Source: Chrysomallon squamiferum | Taxonomy: Eukaryota; Mollusca; Gastropoda; Neomphalida; Peltospiridae | NCBI GenBank assembly: GCA_012295275.1 | Contig: CM022669.1 | Location: forward strand, 1 to 32,500 | Direction: 5' to 3' | DNA length: 32,500 bases | Translations under genes and position numbers: made by a program | Notes under the pieces: generated by a model | Database searches by the model: none | The model's input: only the letters and a program-made list of their open reading frames with translations | What the model was told of the DNA's origin: nothing | Shown: positions 11,249-22,467 of the stretch, piece after piece | How the letters are laid out: every line of letters starts with the position of its first letter | Position numbering within the stretch: position 1 is the stretch's first letter

Positions 11249-12337
11249 GTAGTAGTAGTTGCACTAGTAGTAGCAGCAGCAGTAAATAAATAAATAAATA
11301 GATAAACAAGAACATAAATAATAAAAAAATATTTAAATAGTGAAGAAAAATGTATTTCCAGGGACTTTACTTTTATTATTTATTTGTTTGTTTGCTTGTT
11401 TGTTTGCTTGTTTGTTTTCTTGTTTGTTTGTTTGTTTATTTGTTTGATTGTTTGTTTATTTATTTATTATGTTTTGTTTTGAAGTTCAGTTTGACTTCCA
11501 TTTTCAGACACACGCTTGTGGAGGATGTCGTTTTGTCGGGCTGAGAAAATGTTAACCAATCACGCAGATCAAAGATCTCGTGGTGAAAACATCACTTGCA
11601 GGAAAAAGGTAATGCGAATGTTGAAAAAGATTCTGCAAGTCGCAAAAGAAGACTCACCAGAGAGAATCAAAGAAATCGCAAAAAAAGAATCAGAAACAAC
11701 AACAACAATCAGAAGAAGAAACACCTCAGACAAAAGCACAGAAATCACAGAAACGAAGTCATCAGAGACAATCACTGAAATCACAAAAACATACTCATCA
11801 GAAACTATTACAAAAATCATCCAAACAGATTCTAAAACATCCAAAGTAATCGAAAAACCAAAGTTGTCAGACGCAACCACAGAAATCGAAAAACCAAACT
11901 CACCAGAAGGAATCGTAGAAATCAGAATAACAAAGTCATCAGAAACCACAGAAATCACAAAACCAAAGTTATCAGAAAATCTGATCGTAAAACAAATGCA
12001 AAAAGCGTCTGATAGCATTCGAAATCGTTATCCCGATTTGAGAATTAAAAATAAAGCGTGGAGATTTCATACCTATCATTTGTGTACGTTGATGTGGACG
12101 TTGTTTTATAAAAAATACCCTGGTCCTTCTGAGTGGCAGAATAAGTTTAAGTCAAAAAGTCTGTCTATAACACTGACTGAGCTTCAGAAGTGGATGAAAG
12201 GCGAAGTGGAAATAAATCACTTCTTCTTGCCTGATCTCCGACTGATGGACCGTGTGTCTACAAAAGAAAGAGAATTTATCTATCTCATCGCTGGCATTGC
12301 ACTCAAACTGTTCAAAAGAGAGGACGCAGAAAACTAA
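8538..12337 (+). CDS. cGAS-like receptor (Mab-21 nucleotidyltransferase), copy 1, start frameshifted
   Basis: Four exons: 8538-9498, 9938-10166, 10912-11112 and 11508-12337, with GT..AG borders and phases 0, 1, 1. The joined product has a repeat-rich N-terminus, a spine helix ending in the GS motif NDGSYYDGTK, the metal-binding pair in ADESDCLL (E and D), the third carboxylate in FDIDIVPAL, and a Mab-21 helical lobe with LWRMSFCRAEKML and INHFFLPDLRLM. By family, such enzymes sense a ligand (often double-stranded RNA or DNA) and make a cyclic dinucleotide that activates STING; ligand and product here are unknown. Compared with copy 2 it has one extra A in gagaaaagaatct (around 8570-8574), so ATG 8538 runs into TGA at 8580. 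No other in-frame Met precedes the catalytic residues. The rest is open. It is either a recent pseudogene, an N-terminal variant using another first exon, or a sequencing error. Confidence 0.85.
8566..9498 (+). CDS. Copy 1 exon 1: repeats plus spine helix and GS motif
   Basis: The frame is open from 8509 but has no ATG; a TAG closes it at 8506-8508. It encodes five full 41-residue repeats and a partial sixth, then KFDEFIEKFSLQSVSRGEIN, an amphipathic helix (HISEASSKFNDF), and the GS motif. It ends phase 0 at aaag|gttagt. The part after the repeats differs from copy 2 by 15 codons, all replacements. Confidence 0.85.
8569..9240 (+). repeat. 123-bp in-frame coding repeats, copy 1 (5 full + 1 partial)
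   Basis: Full units begin at 8569, 8692, 8815, 8938 and 9061; a partial unit begins at 9184 and lacks 27 bases between two ggt triplets. Each unit encodes 41 residues rich in P, E, S, T and K, including ESETPEVNPAATGDETP, SSSSGARPKTNTEETPK and SSKQY. The first unit is the most diverged (SEGNRAATGDETSS). Units 4 and 5 share GAIPK instead of GARPK. The segment is predicted to be disordered and PEST-like. The array takes the place of the disordered N-terminus of vertebrate cGAS, but its charge is roughly balanced rather than strongly basic. Confidence 0.95.
9499..9937 (+). other. Intron 1, copy 1 (439 bp, same as copy 2)
   Basis: It runs from gttagt to tttgcag and contains a TTTA run (about 9617-9660). 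It has the same length as intron 1 of copy 2 (22468-22906), and I see no base difference by eye, although both flanking exon ends differ strongly. Confidence 0.85.
9938..10166 (+). CDS. Copy 1 exon 2: catalytic E-x-D pair
   Basis: It begins VKSADESDCLLIP, directly continuing the GS motif across the splice, and encodes 76 codons plus one base (phase 1, ggaaac|gtaag). The E and D of ESD align with the first two metal ligands of cGAS (NEFD in human). The first 65 codons are the same as copy 2. Within the last 11 codons, 7 are replaced (LENIVTEFTEW against LQMVLPESAEW). Confidence 0.85.
10912..11112 (+). CDS. Copy 1 exon 3: third catalytic Asp
   Basis: The acceptor is ttcaatacag. The exon encodes KDMHGNSPSFNVIYSDPGN, then FDIDIVPALTVKEWP, the conserved Mab-21/cGAS strand with the third metal-binding Asp, then a basic stretch (NLEKNGINIEKEKGIHAV). 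The donor is aaag|gtaaag, phase 1. Only about half of the residues match copy 2. Confidence 0.8.
11176..11310 (+). repeat. Poly-A/(AAT)n/(AGT)n tract in intron 3, copy 1
   Basis: Simple repeats inside intron 3, followed by a TTTG/TTTA-rich run at about 11372-11470 that leads into the acceptor of exon 4. In copy 2 the counterpart is the GAT/AAT/AGT array at about 24590-24694. Confidence 0.9.
11508..12337 (+). CDS. Copy 1 exon 4: Mab-21 C-terminal lobe with Thr/Ser-rich insert
   Basis: After acceptor ttttcag the split codon gives DTRLWRMSFCRAEKML, matching the cGAS segment that precedes the zinc thumb. The thumb itself is missing: only one His and one Cys lie where H-C-C-C is expected. Then comes a ~110-residue degenerate repeat of the type SSETITEITK, rich in T, S, K and E. 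After it the lobe resumes with HTYHLCTLMWTLFYKKYP and INHFFLPDLRLMDRV, ending ..KREDAEN at TAA 12335-12337. Confidence 0.85.
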
Positions 12338-12372
12338 CTTTGTTGATGTTTGATTCCTCATTGTTATGACTG

Positions 12373-12387
12373 ATGATTATTATTATG

Positions 12388-12422
<35 letters not shown>

Positions 12423-12530
12423 CATTATGATTATTGTTATTATTGTTATTATTTTTATTATTATTCTTATTATTATTATTATTATTATTATTATTGTTAT
12501 TGTTATTATTACTATTATAACAATTACTAT
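12373..12530 (+). repeat. (ATT)n microsatellite in 3' UTR, copy 1
   Basis: This begins about 35 bases after the stop codon. Copy 2 has a longer, more interrupted version with ATT/GTT units at about 25497-25685. If the poly(A) site is as proposed, it is transcribed. Confidence 0.9.
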
Positions 12531-13003
12531 TTGTTGTTGATATTTTGCTCCTTTCTTTTCTAGCCAGTCTGGCGTTGACTCTTTTCTGATTTTATTTCGT
12601 TGTCATTCTCTCGTACACGCAGCAACTCGACTAAAAGGTGTTCGTCTGTCAGTCAGGAAGTATCGGGATCAGTTCTGACTGCTGCATTGTTTGCTCAGTA
12701 TCACGTTTCAGTCAAATGCTGCGCGCCTGTTATATCAAATGAAACTGCATCTAATTTCCTCTCTGGAACAGCGCAGATATAAAATATACCTTATAGATGA
12801 TGAGTAACTGCAATATTAATGTGGCAAATGATTCTCCTAATACCATTATAGAATCTCGTAATACTTTTAATAACCATTAACACAAAAATGTATTAGTCCG
12901 TCATTAAATAATGTCCATTCGTGTACATATTTGTTACTAATATTTTAAGTTTAAAACTATTTAATTTGGGTTTGGTTTGTAACACTATATGTAATATTGA
13001 TGA

Positions 13004-13009
13004 AATAAA
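13004..13009 (+). terminator. Poly(A) signal candidate, copy 1
   Basis: AATAAA lies about 670 bases after the stop codon, followed by the T/G-rich agcttgtttgctattttgt. It is conserved in copy 2. Other AATAAA strings occur in this AT-rich DNA, so the choice rests on position and the downstream element. Confidence 0.4.
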
Positions 13010-13076
13010 GAGCTTGTTTGCTATTTTGTACTAAAGTTTTTGGAAGCGTGCTTACACCAAGCACGGAATCCAGTTC

Positions 13077-13270
13077 ATATCATACAAGGTTTGCGTTAGT
13101 AACAGTCTGTCAAGTGAAACATTTCAGACAATTAATTCATTCACTAACTGTTTTTATATTTTAAAAGAATTAAAACGAATGCGAACTTTTTGTTTTGCAG
13201 TGCATGCTGGGATTAATTCACTTGTTTAGATACGAGTCGTTGTTATCAAATGTTTTGTTATGTGATAGTT
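13077..13270 (+). repeat. Dispersed repeat, 3' partner of 4333-4525
   Basis: This lies shortly downstream of the gene's candidate poly(A) signal and resembles the segment at 4333-4525 in order and spacing. Its second occurrence is at about 26229-26420. Confidence 0.7.
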
Positions 13271-14496
13271 TTCCTGTGACATTTCTCTGGAATCTATTTG
13301 ATTTCATCACCCTTAGACGTACTGCTTACACGATAGTGCTTGAACTAGCTGATATGTATTTTGACATTAATTTTATTTTAATTTTATAACTTTTTTTTTT
13401 TTTTTTTTCTCAATATTTTCCTATTTACCCCTTATGACCGATTAAGGATTTGATGTCCAGTAAATCTACAAGTAAACTCTCACAAATGCTTTATTTCTAT
13501 GGTCAGATATTACATAATGTAACTAACATCTTCAGTTAATTAGTGTGATGTGATAAGTATAGTGATGTATGTAAATGTATGTCGGACTGAACGTAGTAGA
13601 AAATGCTTGTTCTCGAGGGGGGGGGGCATGTTGCATGGTTGCTGTGGGACCATTCTTACCTCCTAAGACAACTAATTTGCTTACTGGCTTTGAACAATAC
13701 GCAACAGTATTGTAAACAATGTATTTTAGGGCAGGGCCAATAGGGTCATCTTGAAAAGACTTCGGGAATTTCCGACGGGTTTTCCTAGGTCGTCACTGTT
13801 CACGAACTCCACCGACAGCACGCGATGCACTTAGCATTAATATCATGCTCGTGTTACACACCTATTGAAAAAGCTTTTAAAATTAGGTAATAATGGGTTT
13901 TCTTCGTAGGTATGTGACAAAATATTTAAAACATCATTTTCCTACAAAATTATATATCATCAGAAAGAGCAAAAAATATAAAATAAAATTAAAATAATAC
14001 CAAGATATCTTTGATATCACTGATAGTTTGAACAATTTTTTTTTTTTTTTTTTTCAGAATCTGTTGTGAAACAGTGATTCATATCAGTCAATTGGCAACA
14101 TAAACACTGAATATCTCATACAGTTTCAAACCAGCTGTCATGGGGATTGCCCATAGCTGCAAGTATATCTGTCTCAGGCAGGTTGCTACCCGAGTTAGCT
14201 TGGCTTTTAGTTATCATTCGGCATAAATGTTCTCATATGATGAAATATAATGTTGAAATAATTATATTAGGTATTTGACAAAAGCATTTACAGTTTTCAT
14301 TTTATTTGTTTTGTGGTTGTTATTTTCTAAAGAGTTGTTGTTCTTATTAATAACACTATTATTATTTAATTTCTTTTTCTTTTCATTTTTATGTTGCTTA
14401 TAGTAATGAAATTTGGTAGATTTGTTGTTTATTTCTTTAAAGTAAATAAATAAAATAATAATGTTTAATCTAGTTTTAATAATTTTAAAATTTGTT
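13270..14496. other. Intergenic end of unit 1
   Basis: No gene recognised. It holds poly-T runs (about 13388-13410 and 14036-14056), a run of G (about 13617-13626), and AT-rich unique sequence. The same region in copy 2 is about 26420-27646. Confidence 0.6.
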
Positions 14497-14514
14497 GCTA
14501 CCCGAGTTATGCGA
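14497..14514 (+). other. Junction between tandem copies
   Basis: The 18 bases between the copies are gctacccgagttatgcga. With the preceding gtt they repeat a 16-base word, gttgctacccgagtta, that also occurs inside each unit at 14182-14197 and 27333-27348. This looks like a templated insertion at the rearrangement breakpoint, or the left flank of the unit that the hAT element replaced in copy 1. Confidence 0.6.
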
Positions 14515-15541
14515 TAGGGGTATCCGATATGGGGTCTGTGTATGCATAGATATAAACACCGTAGCACGTTTTCGTACACTAGAACACAACAAACACAAGA
14601 CACTTTTAAAACTGTATACGCGCTAGCTAGGAACAGTCAGTTCAGTAGTATAGAATAATACAGATGGATAGAAATATTTTAATATTGTAACAACAGTTAC
14701 ATCAGGGTTAATACAACCAGAAGAGCAAATATTTATATATGTAACAAGTTACCCAGTGCGTCAAGTGACCGTTATTTCCACAGTTTTGAATTTTTATGAA
14801 TTTTTATTAATTAATTAATTGCACAAATTAGCTCAAATGTACCTTAAGCCGTAATTTAGTAATTCTTAGAAAAGATTAATGAATTGCACAAGCCTTTACA
14901 TTTTTCAAGCATTTTGCTAACATTCATTTTTTAATTATTTTTATATTATTTTTGTATCATTTACCATTAATTTGCTTTACGAGTTCATTATAGTATATAG
15001 ATGAAATAAATTCACAAAAAATGTAACTTGCTAAGAATTGTCTGCATAATCAATATCTTTATCAGAAAGAAAATATGACCTAAAACAGAAATATTATGCC
15101 ACATAATTACTAAATCAAACAACACAGACGAAAAATCTAACTTTTCAGACACCGACAGCGACAACAATCACAACAGCCGGGTCATCGGCTGAGAACAGCA
15201 GACATTTTGGTATTCAAAATTAAGAACCTGCTACCCTAAAGATTTGTATGAAATTTAACAGACCATCAGAGAAAGATATAATTTGTAACTTGTATATAAT
15301 TTAACGCTCCGAGTAAGCTTATGGACGATCATTTGTCTGTAGAATATCTGTTGTTTATCAAAGATTACATTACAGATTACAAAACAAAGATGAAACTGAA
15401 TATATAAAAGTAATGACGAAGCAAAAACGTGACACAAAAGTCGTGCGAGCTTCCGCTTCCCCTCAGTGAGGGCTTTGTGACTTCGGTTAACATCGAGAGG
15501 TGAAGGTTTCGATCAAAGAGTGCGATTTGTTAGTAACACGG

Positions 15542-15560
15542 CCAATGCGGAGTATAAAAT
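15542..15560 (+). promoter_or_regulatory. Candidate CCAAT/TATA core promoter, copy 2
   Basis: This is the same ccaat-gcggag-tataaaat arrangement as in copy 1, unchanged. The possible donor downstream is cacag|gtaacg (15759/15760). Conservation between recent copies is not independent evidence of function. Confidence 0.25.
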
Positions 15561-17692
15561 TTCCAGATATTTCTGTAAATCGAAAGATGATAGCCATCAA
15601 CTAACAAAGATTATTTATCCAAATGTCCGACTGAGCTGTTCTCCACTAGAGCTCGGCCTAGGACGTTAGTTTCGCTGAATCTCCTCAGTTGAGAGCAGAC
15701 GTTACTTTGACCTACATAGAGATCATCGATTATTTCCAATACGACGGAATATAACACAGGTAACGTCACAATGTGGATTTTTATTTTATTTTATTTTATT
15801 TTATTATTATTATTTATTATTATTATTATTATTATTTTTGAATTTCTTTATTTCTTCTTTTCCCTCTTATTATTTTGCTTACTTTCCAGTTAAGCATAGT
15901 TCATTTCGAAGTTTTCTTATTAAATATGACACGTAACCGAAATATGCTGGTATAGTTATTGCTTTTTTTCTTTTGCTACGTTCTTCAGTTTTTATTCAAT
16001 TATTATTTATTTGTTTATTTATTTATTTTGATGTCAAGATTATGAATACATAATCTATAACTGCTGTTATTTAATCAACTATTAACATTTGATACAATTA
16101 TTTAGATAGTAAATAAAATTACTTTTCAGTGGGCTGTAACATATATGAATTATAAATAGACAGAAATGTATGAACATCCTCAGTGTTACCTAGTTTCTGT
16201 TTCCTTCTACCTTATTTTTACCTCACTCACTAAAAATGTGACAGTCCACGTACCTCGAACAACAAGTTCTTAGTGTTTGACTAAATGGCGGTTTACTCTG
16301 CAAGTTCACAATGTTTCTTTTTGAAACTTAAGAGTTACAGGTTTTTTTTTCTAACGTTGTGATAATGCTTTACGTAAAAATGTTGAAACACATGCACAAT
16401 CCCCCCAACAAGAAAACAACGAAACGGTAAACTGTTTATTATTTTAAAATAGTTATATTTTACTTGTATTTTTTTCATTCTTTCTTTCTTTAACTCTTTC
16501 ATTCTTTCTTTCTTCTGCTCTTTTTATTTGATATGTTTTTAAATCAGTCCCATTTGGCTATTTCCCACTCCAGCCCGTGCTCCATGACGTGATAAACAAA
16601 GACTGGTTTGTGTTTTCCTGAAACTTCACGTAAAACCGCCTTCATTTTATCAAAAGCCTCGCACAAGTCGTCAGCGAGTTTGATCTGTCTTTACTACAGA
16701 ATGTATCACCCATATAACATTTAAAATATTTTATGTTCTCCGTTAAAGAAAACATTTCTTCTGTCTATCCTAGTCAGTACAGAACAACTGGATTATCGAA
16801 GACAATATTTTCCTGTGTGTGGGTAGGTGCAGATATGAAACAACTTCCTACTACTTCATAGCGGTAGAGTACAGCAGTGATTGTCTGTTTCATATAATGG
16901 TAATACAAAAGCATTATATGTAATCATGTTAATATTAAAATCTATTCTCAGTCATTAAATACTAATTATTAAGACATATCTTATTACAGAAATGTAAATC
17001 TAGGTTTGGACATAAAGACTACAAAATCTTTGAATAATTACAACTTTCAAGATCATCTTTTGGCAGTTTTATATTACTAGAGTTAAGTGTTTCCCATATC
17101 CAAATATTTCAACATTTGTTTGCTTGAATTATGGACTATACTCGAGAAGAAAGGAAAAATATAGGAAATATTCATTAATTATTATATAAACATTTCTTTT
17201 AAAAAATCATTGAAGATAAACTAGTGTATTATTATAGAGCAACAGCTTAATAATAATAAACAACAATATCAAGTTCATATCATACAAGGTCTGTGTTATG
17301 TGAAATATTTCAGAAAATCAGTTCATTCACTTTTAAATTTTATTTTAGAAGAATTAAAACGAATGCAATTTTTTATTCTGGTCCGCGTGCTGGGCTAAAT
17401 TCACTTGTTTAGATACGAGTCGTTGTTATCAAATGTTTTCTTATGTGCTTGTTTTTCTATGAGGTGAAACATTATTTTTTTCTTGCTGGTATTCTGTAAA
17501 ATGAGCCTATTGTCAAAAGACACGCATGAATGATTTTTAATGATCCTCAGTACAATAATATCAGGTCATGTTAACCATTTATACACTTACTTTAAAGGCA
17601 ACACGTATCGTAGTACAAATCTTTTATCTGTCTTACTTGATGTTTTTCTCTCGGCTTCTCTCTCCAGCTTTTTAAACCAAAAATATTCAACA

Positions 17693-17945
<253 letters not shown>

Positions 17946-20207
17946 TTATTACTTGTCTGAAGACAAATTACTGCTATCAACGACTTAATTTGGAAGAAGA
18001 AATTCGGCTAAAGTGGATTTTATCTGTTAACCATTAGAAGATCATGTTTAATACGTAATAAATGCTAGGTAGTTTTTTCACATGATTGATTTTGTTGTTA
18101 TTTTCTACTCAAATCTCTTTTTTTTTTTTTTTTTTTTTTTTTTTATTTGAAGTTACTTTTTATAATAATAATATTAATAATAATTTCTATAAATAAGGAG
18201 GTTTTGAAACTTGTCCAGGTTATAATAATGAAAAAGCAAAAAAAAAAAAAAAAAAAAAGAAGAAAAGATGTTTAATGTAAACAAACTTTTTCAGATTTAG
18301 TTTCTTTTTTCTTTTGTATCGAAAATAATTGTTTTTAGAATGTTGATGGTTTTCCTAGCCCGCCACGCATATGATATATTAACGCTTTGTTAAAAATTAA
18401 CGCTTATTTTAAATATTATCCTAACGCTCATACAAATGTTCACTATTTATTTTTTTCAAATAAAGGTTATTTTACATTTTATGTGAACACTGATTGCTCA
18501 TTTTTGGGAATCAAAGTATTTTTAATTTTATCCTTAGACTCAATGTTAAGTTTCTTAAGTAGAAGCTAGTTATTTTTATCCTAACAATCACCATTAACTT
18601 TCCCAAGAAAAATACAACGTATTTAAAATATTACACTACATGCATCAAACATTTTTTACCAAATTATTATTTTTTTAAACAATAGCAATTTCAGGTTTAT
18701 TCGAGCACTAAATCTAATCCTAACCCAAACATTATGCTCAAACATAACCGTAATGCTATCCTTAAATCTAACCGAACTTTTCAGACACCGACAGCAACAA
18801 CAACCACAACAGCCGCGTCGTTGGCTGAGAACAGCAGACATTTCGTATCTAAATTAAGAACCTGCTACCCTAAAGATTTGCATGTAATTTAGCAGAATAT
18901 GACAGAAGTGTATAATTTGTTACTTGTATACGATTCAAAGATCCGCATAAGCTTATGGACGATTATTTGTCTGTAGAATATCTGTTTTTTTTATCAATAA
19001 TCTCATCATAAAAAAAAAAAAAAAAAACGAGCACAAAGATGAAACTGAATATAGAAAAATAATGCGTAAGCAAAAACGTGTATTTCTGTAAATCGAAAGA
19101 TGCTTGTCATCGAGTGACAGAGGATATTCATCCAAACGTCAGTCTGTGGTGTTCTCCGTCACGGCTCGGTTTAGCCAAAATATGCTCGTATGCTTATTCC
19201 TTTCCTTTTTCTACGTTCTTTACTTTGTTATTTATTTATTTATTTTTTAAGAGTATGTGGACGAATCGTCATGACACTTATGTGAACACAGTGAATACAT
19301 AATTTATAACTGTGCTGTCATTTAATCAACTGTTAACATTCGATACAATGATTTAGTTAGGAAATAAAATTATTGTACGATCACTGCAATGTATACGAAT
19401 TAGAAATCGATAGAAATGTATGTCATCAGTCTTATTTTTACCTCACTCACTAAAAATGTGACAGTCCGCGTACCTCGAACAACAAGTTCTTAGTGTTTGA
19501 CTAAATGGCGGTTTACTCTGCAAGTTCACAATGTTTCTATTTGAAACGTACAATTACAGGTTATTTTATTTTTCTAATGCAGTCATAATGTCTTTAGAAT
19601 GAAATCTCCTTTGATAATATTAAATGATAATATTAAAACCTTATATGTAATCATGCTAGTATTAAAATCTATTCTCACTCATTATATATTTATTAAGTTA
19701 TATCTTATCACAGAAATATATTTCTGGGTTTGGAGGCAAAGACTACAACAACTTTGACTATTACGACTTTCACGTTGCTGGAAATCATCTTTTGACAGTT
19801 TTATATTACTAAAGGCAAGTGTTTCCTATATCCAAATACTACAGCATTTTTACTGCTTGAATTATTGAGTATACACGAGAACAAAACATTTGTAACACAC
19901 ATTGATTAATATTTATTCATTCATAATTATTATATAGACTTTTTTTGAGAAATCATTCTAAACAGATTACTGTATTGCATTACAACAATAGCAGCAGCAA
20001 CGACGACACGAACAATAAGAAAAGTAAACAAAGAACAAGAAGTTTTTCAATCCATTCACATATTAGCTGCTATTTATTTAGTGTTAGTAGTATTTTTTTT
20101 TTTTTTTAAATCATGTTCTGTTTCTTTCCTTTTTCCTTTTTCTAATTAAATTAATTTTAATTTTTACATCGTACACAATCTGGACTTGTGCTTAGCGTAA
20201 GTTTTTA

Positions 20208-20266
<59 letters not shown>

Positions 20267-20272
20267 TAATGA

Positions 20273-20303
<31 letters not shown>

Positions 20304-21528
20304 TGTAGTAGTTGTAGTAATAATGCCATGAAATGGTTATTTTTACAAATGTAGAACGGTTATACCTCTATTAAATAAAATATGAAGTCGTCGAAATAAC
20401 GCGAAAACTGGTGACACATTTTCCCGGAATTTCACAATGATTCACGCCCACCTATCTGTTTGATGTAATGGATTACGAATAGGAAACATGAATGGAAATT
20501 AAATAGCAGTGTAATATCCGGGTTTTATAATTTCAAAACAAAATAACAATCAACGAAGAAAATTATTAGGCATTTGCAATAAATAAATAAATTAATTAAT
20601 TAATTAGTTAAGTAAAAATAAAATAAAATAAAATAAATAAATAAATAAATAAAATTAAAGAAAGAAACAAATCAAGAAATAAAAACAAACAAACAAACAA
20701 ATGAATGAATGAATAAATAATGAAATAAAAGAGAAAGCATTTACTATTATGCTTATCCCACATCGCGTTTGGACATCAAATGTTTTTTATGAGTCATGTT
20801 TCGAAAATAAACACTTCTCGTGTTACTGCTTATTGCTTGTAAATTACACTTTCCTGTTAAACGGCTTAAAAGATAAAAAGATTTTAAGTAATTATAAGTA
20901 TTCAGTTAATCTACATTTCCCCTGAAACACCCATTATCAGAAAATACGGAAGAAAAAATAAATCTGAAAAATTCCTTTTACTTTTGAAAAACAAACTATT
21001 TTGGTAATCGCAAATCATTATAAATTGCTGGTCATAATTTTTATTTTTATTTATTAATAATTCTTTTTTGATTTTTACTTTGCCTTCTTAAAAAATGTAT
21101 ATTCATGTACATGTAGTCGCTTTTTATATTTTGTTAAATTTAAAAGAAAAACTAAAGAAAAACATACAGATTTCGCAATATGAATTCGCGCTAAAAAAAA
21201 ATTAAAAATATTATTTGGAACCTTACCGCTTGTAGATTGCAGTCAATACAAAAAGATGAAAATCTTATATATTCCAGTAAAATAATTATTTTCAAAAAAT
21301 GTGGCCTTAAATATTTTGTTAATGTCGATTATTTTTATAGTGTTCAGGAATGTTGTTTTTTGTTGTTGTTTTTTTTAATTATTATAACGTGGACGAGTTT
21401 CAAAACCTTTACATTTATAGATAATATTTTATTAAAGAGTTTTATTTTGAAAACAAATTTCAGGTATCTGATTTTATCAAGTCAAAGGTGATTGTGGGGA
21501 AAAAAAAGGTCACCATCCAAATCTGTAA

Positions 21529-21588
21529 ATGTACGACGTTTCACCATCTCTTCAACCAGTCACGGATCTGAAAATACCAAACATTTGA
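21529..21588 (+). CDS. Upstream ORF in leader, copy 2
   Basis: This has the same 19 codons as in copy 1 and ends 42 bases before the ATG at 21631. An in-frame TAA at 21589-21591 upstream of that ATG supports 21631 as the first usable start of the main frame. Confidence 0.25.
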   Translation: MYDVSPSLQPVTDLKIPNI

Positions 21589-21630
21589 TAAAAAAATATA
21601 GCCAAAAAAACTCCCCCAAAAAACAAAAAC

Positions 21631-22467
21631 ATGGAACATAGTACAGGTTCTATGGAGTGTGAGAAAGAATCTGAAACATCAGAAGGAAATCGTGCAGCTA
21701 CTGGTGATGAAACATCTTCTTCTTCATCTGGTGCAAGACCTAAAACAAATACTGAAGAAACACCAAAGTCTTCTAAACAGTATAAGAAAGAATCTGAAAC
21801 ACCAGAAGTAAATCCTGCAGCTACTGGTGATGAAACACCTTCTTCTTCATCTGGTGCAAGACCTAAAACAAATACTGAAGAAACACCAAAGTCTTCTAAA
21901 CAGTATAAGAAAGAATCTGAAACACCAGAAGTAAATCCTGCAGCTACTGGTGATGAAACACCTTCTTCTTCATCTGGTGCAAGACCTAAAACAAATACTG
22001 AAGAAACACCAAAGTATTCTAAACAGTATAAGAAAGAACCTGAAACACCAGAAGTAAATCCTGCAGCTACTGGTGATGAAACACCTTCTTCTTCATCTGG
22101 TGCAATACCTAAAACAAATACTGAAGAAACACCAAAGTCTTCTAAACAGTATAAGAAAGAATCTGAAACACCAGAAGTAAATCCTGCAGCTACTGGTGCA
22201 AGACCTAAAATAAAGTCGACTCCTAAAATAAAGGGAGATCGGATTCGCAAGTTTGATGAGTTTATTGAGAAGTTCAGTCTACAATCAGTATCCAGAGGAG
22301 AAATAAATAAGTGTTTTGATGATGATGTTCGTCTTAGAAAACGAGACATTAGTAAAGCTTCGTCTAAATTTAATGATTTTAAGATTCAAATAAAAGATAC
22401 ATTAAAGGAAAGCACAGACATTAATTGGGAATATTTTAACGACGGCTCATACTATGATGGAACAAAG
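21631..22467 (+). CDS. Copy 2 exon 1: start, repeats, spine helix, GS motif
   Basis: It opens MEHSTGSMECEKESETSEGN, with a second possible start at 21652. Four full 41-residue repeats and one partial follow, then the helix (RDISKASSKFNDF) and NDGSYYDGTK at the donor aaag|gttagt. Phase 0, 279 codons. Confidence 0.9.

Larger units (their letters stand above)
1574..14496 (+). repeat. Tandem segmental duplication, copy 1 (~12.9 kb)
   Basis: From taggggtgtccgatatgggg at 1574 to aaaatttgtt at 14496 the sequence is matched almost base for base by 14515-27646 in the same orientation. The offset grows from about 12,941 at the left to 13,150 at the right, mainly through microsatellite length changes and insertions in introns 2-3. 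The unit holds one cGAS-like receptor gene with several kilobases of 5' and ~2 kb of 3' sequence. The left edge coincides with the hAT insertion, so homology may have continued to the left before the element arrived. Confidence 0.95.

Noticed and set aside
11516-11640. Zinc thumb in exon 4 of copy 1 (NHADQRSRGENITC)
   Set aside because: Only one His and one Cys are present and copy 2 lacks the His. The H-C-C-C pattern of vertebrate cGAS is not met.
12366-12563. Poly-tyrosine ORFs (also at 25491-25721 and minus strand 7039-7278)
   Set aside because: Translations of ATT/AAT microsatellites.
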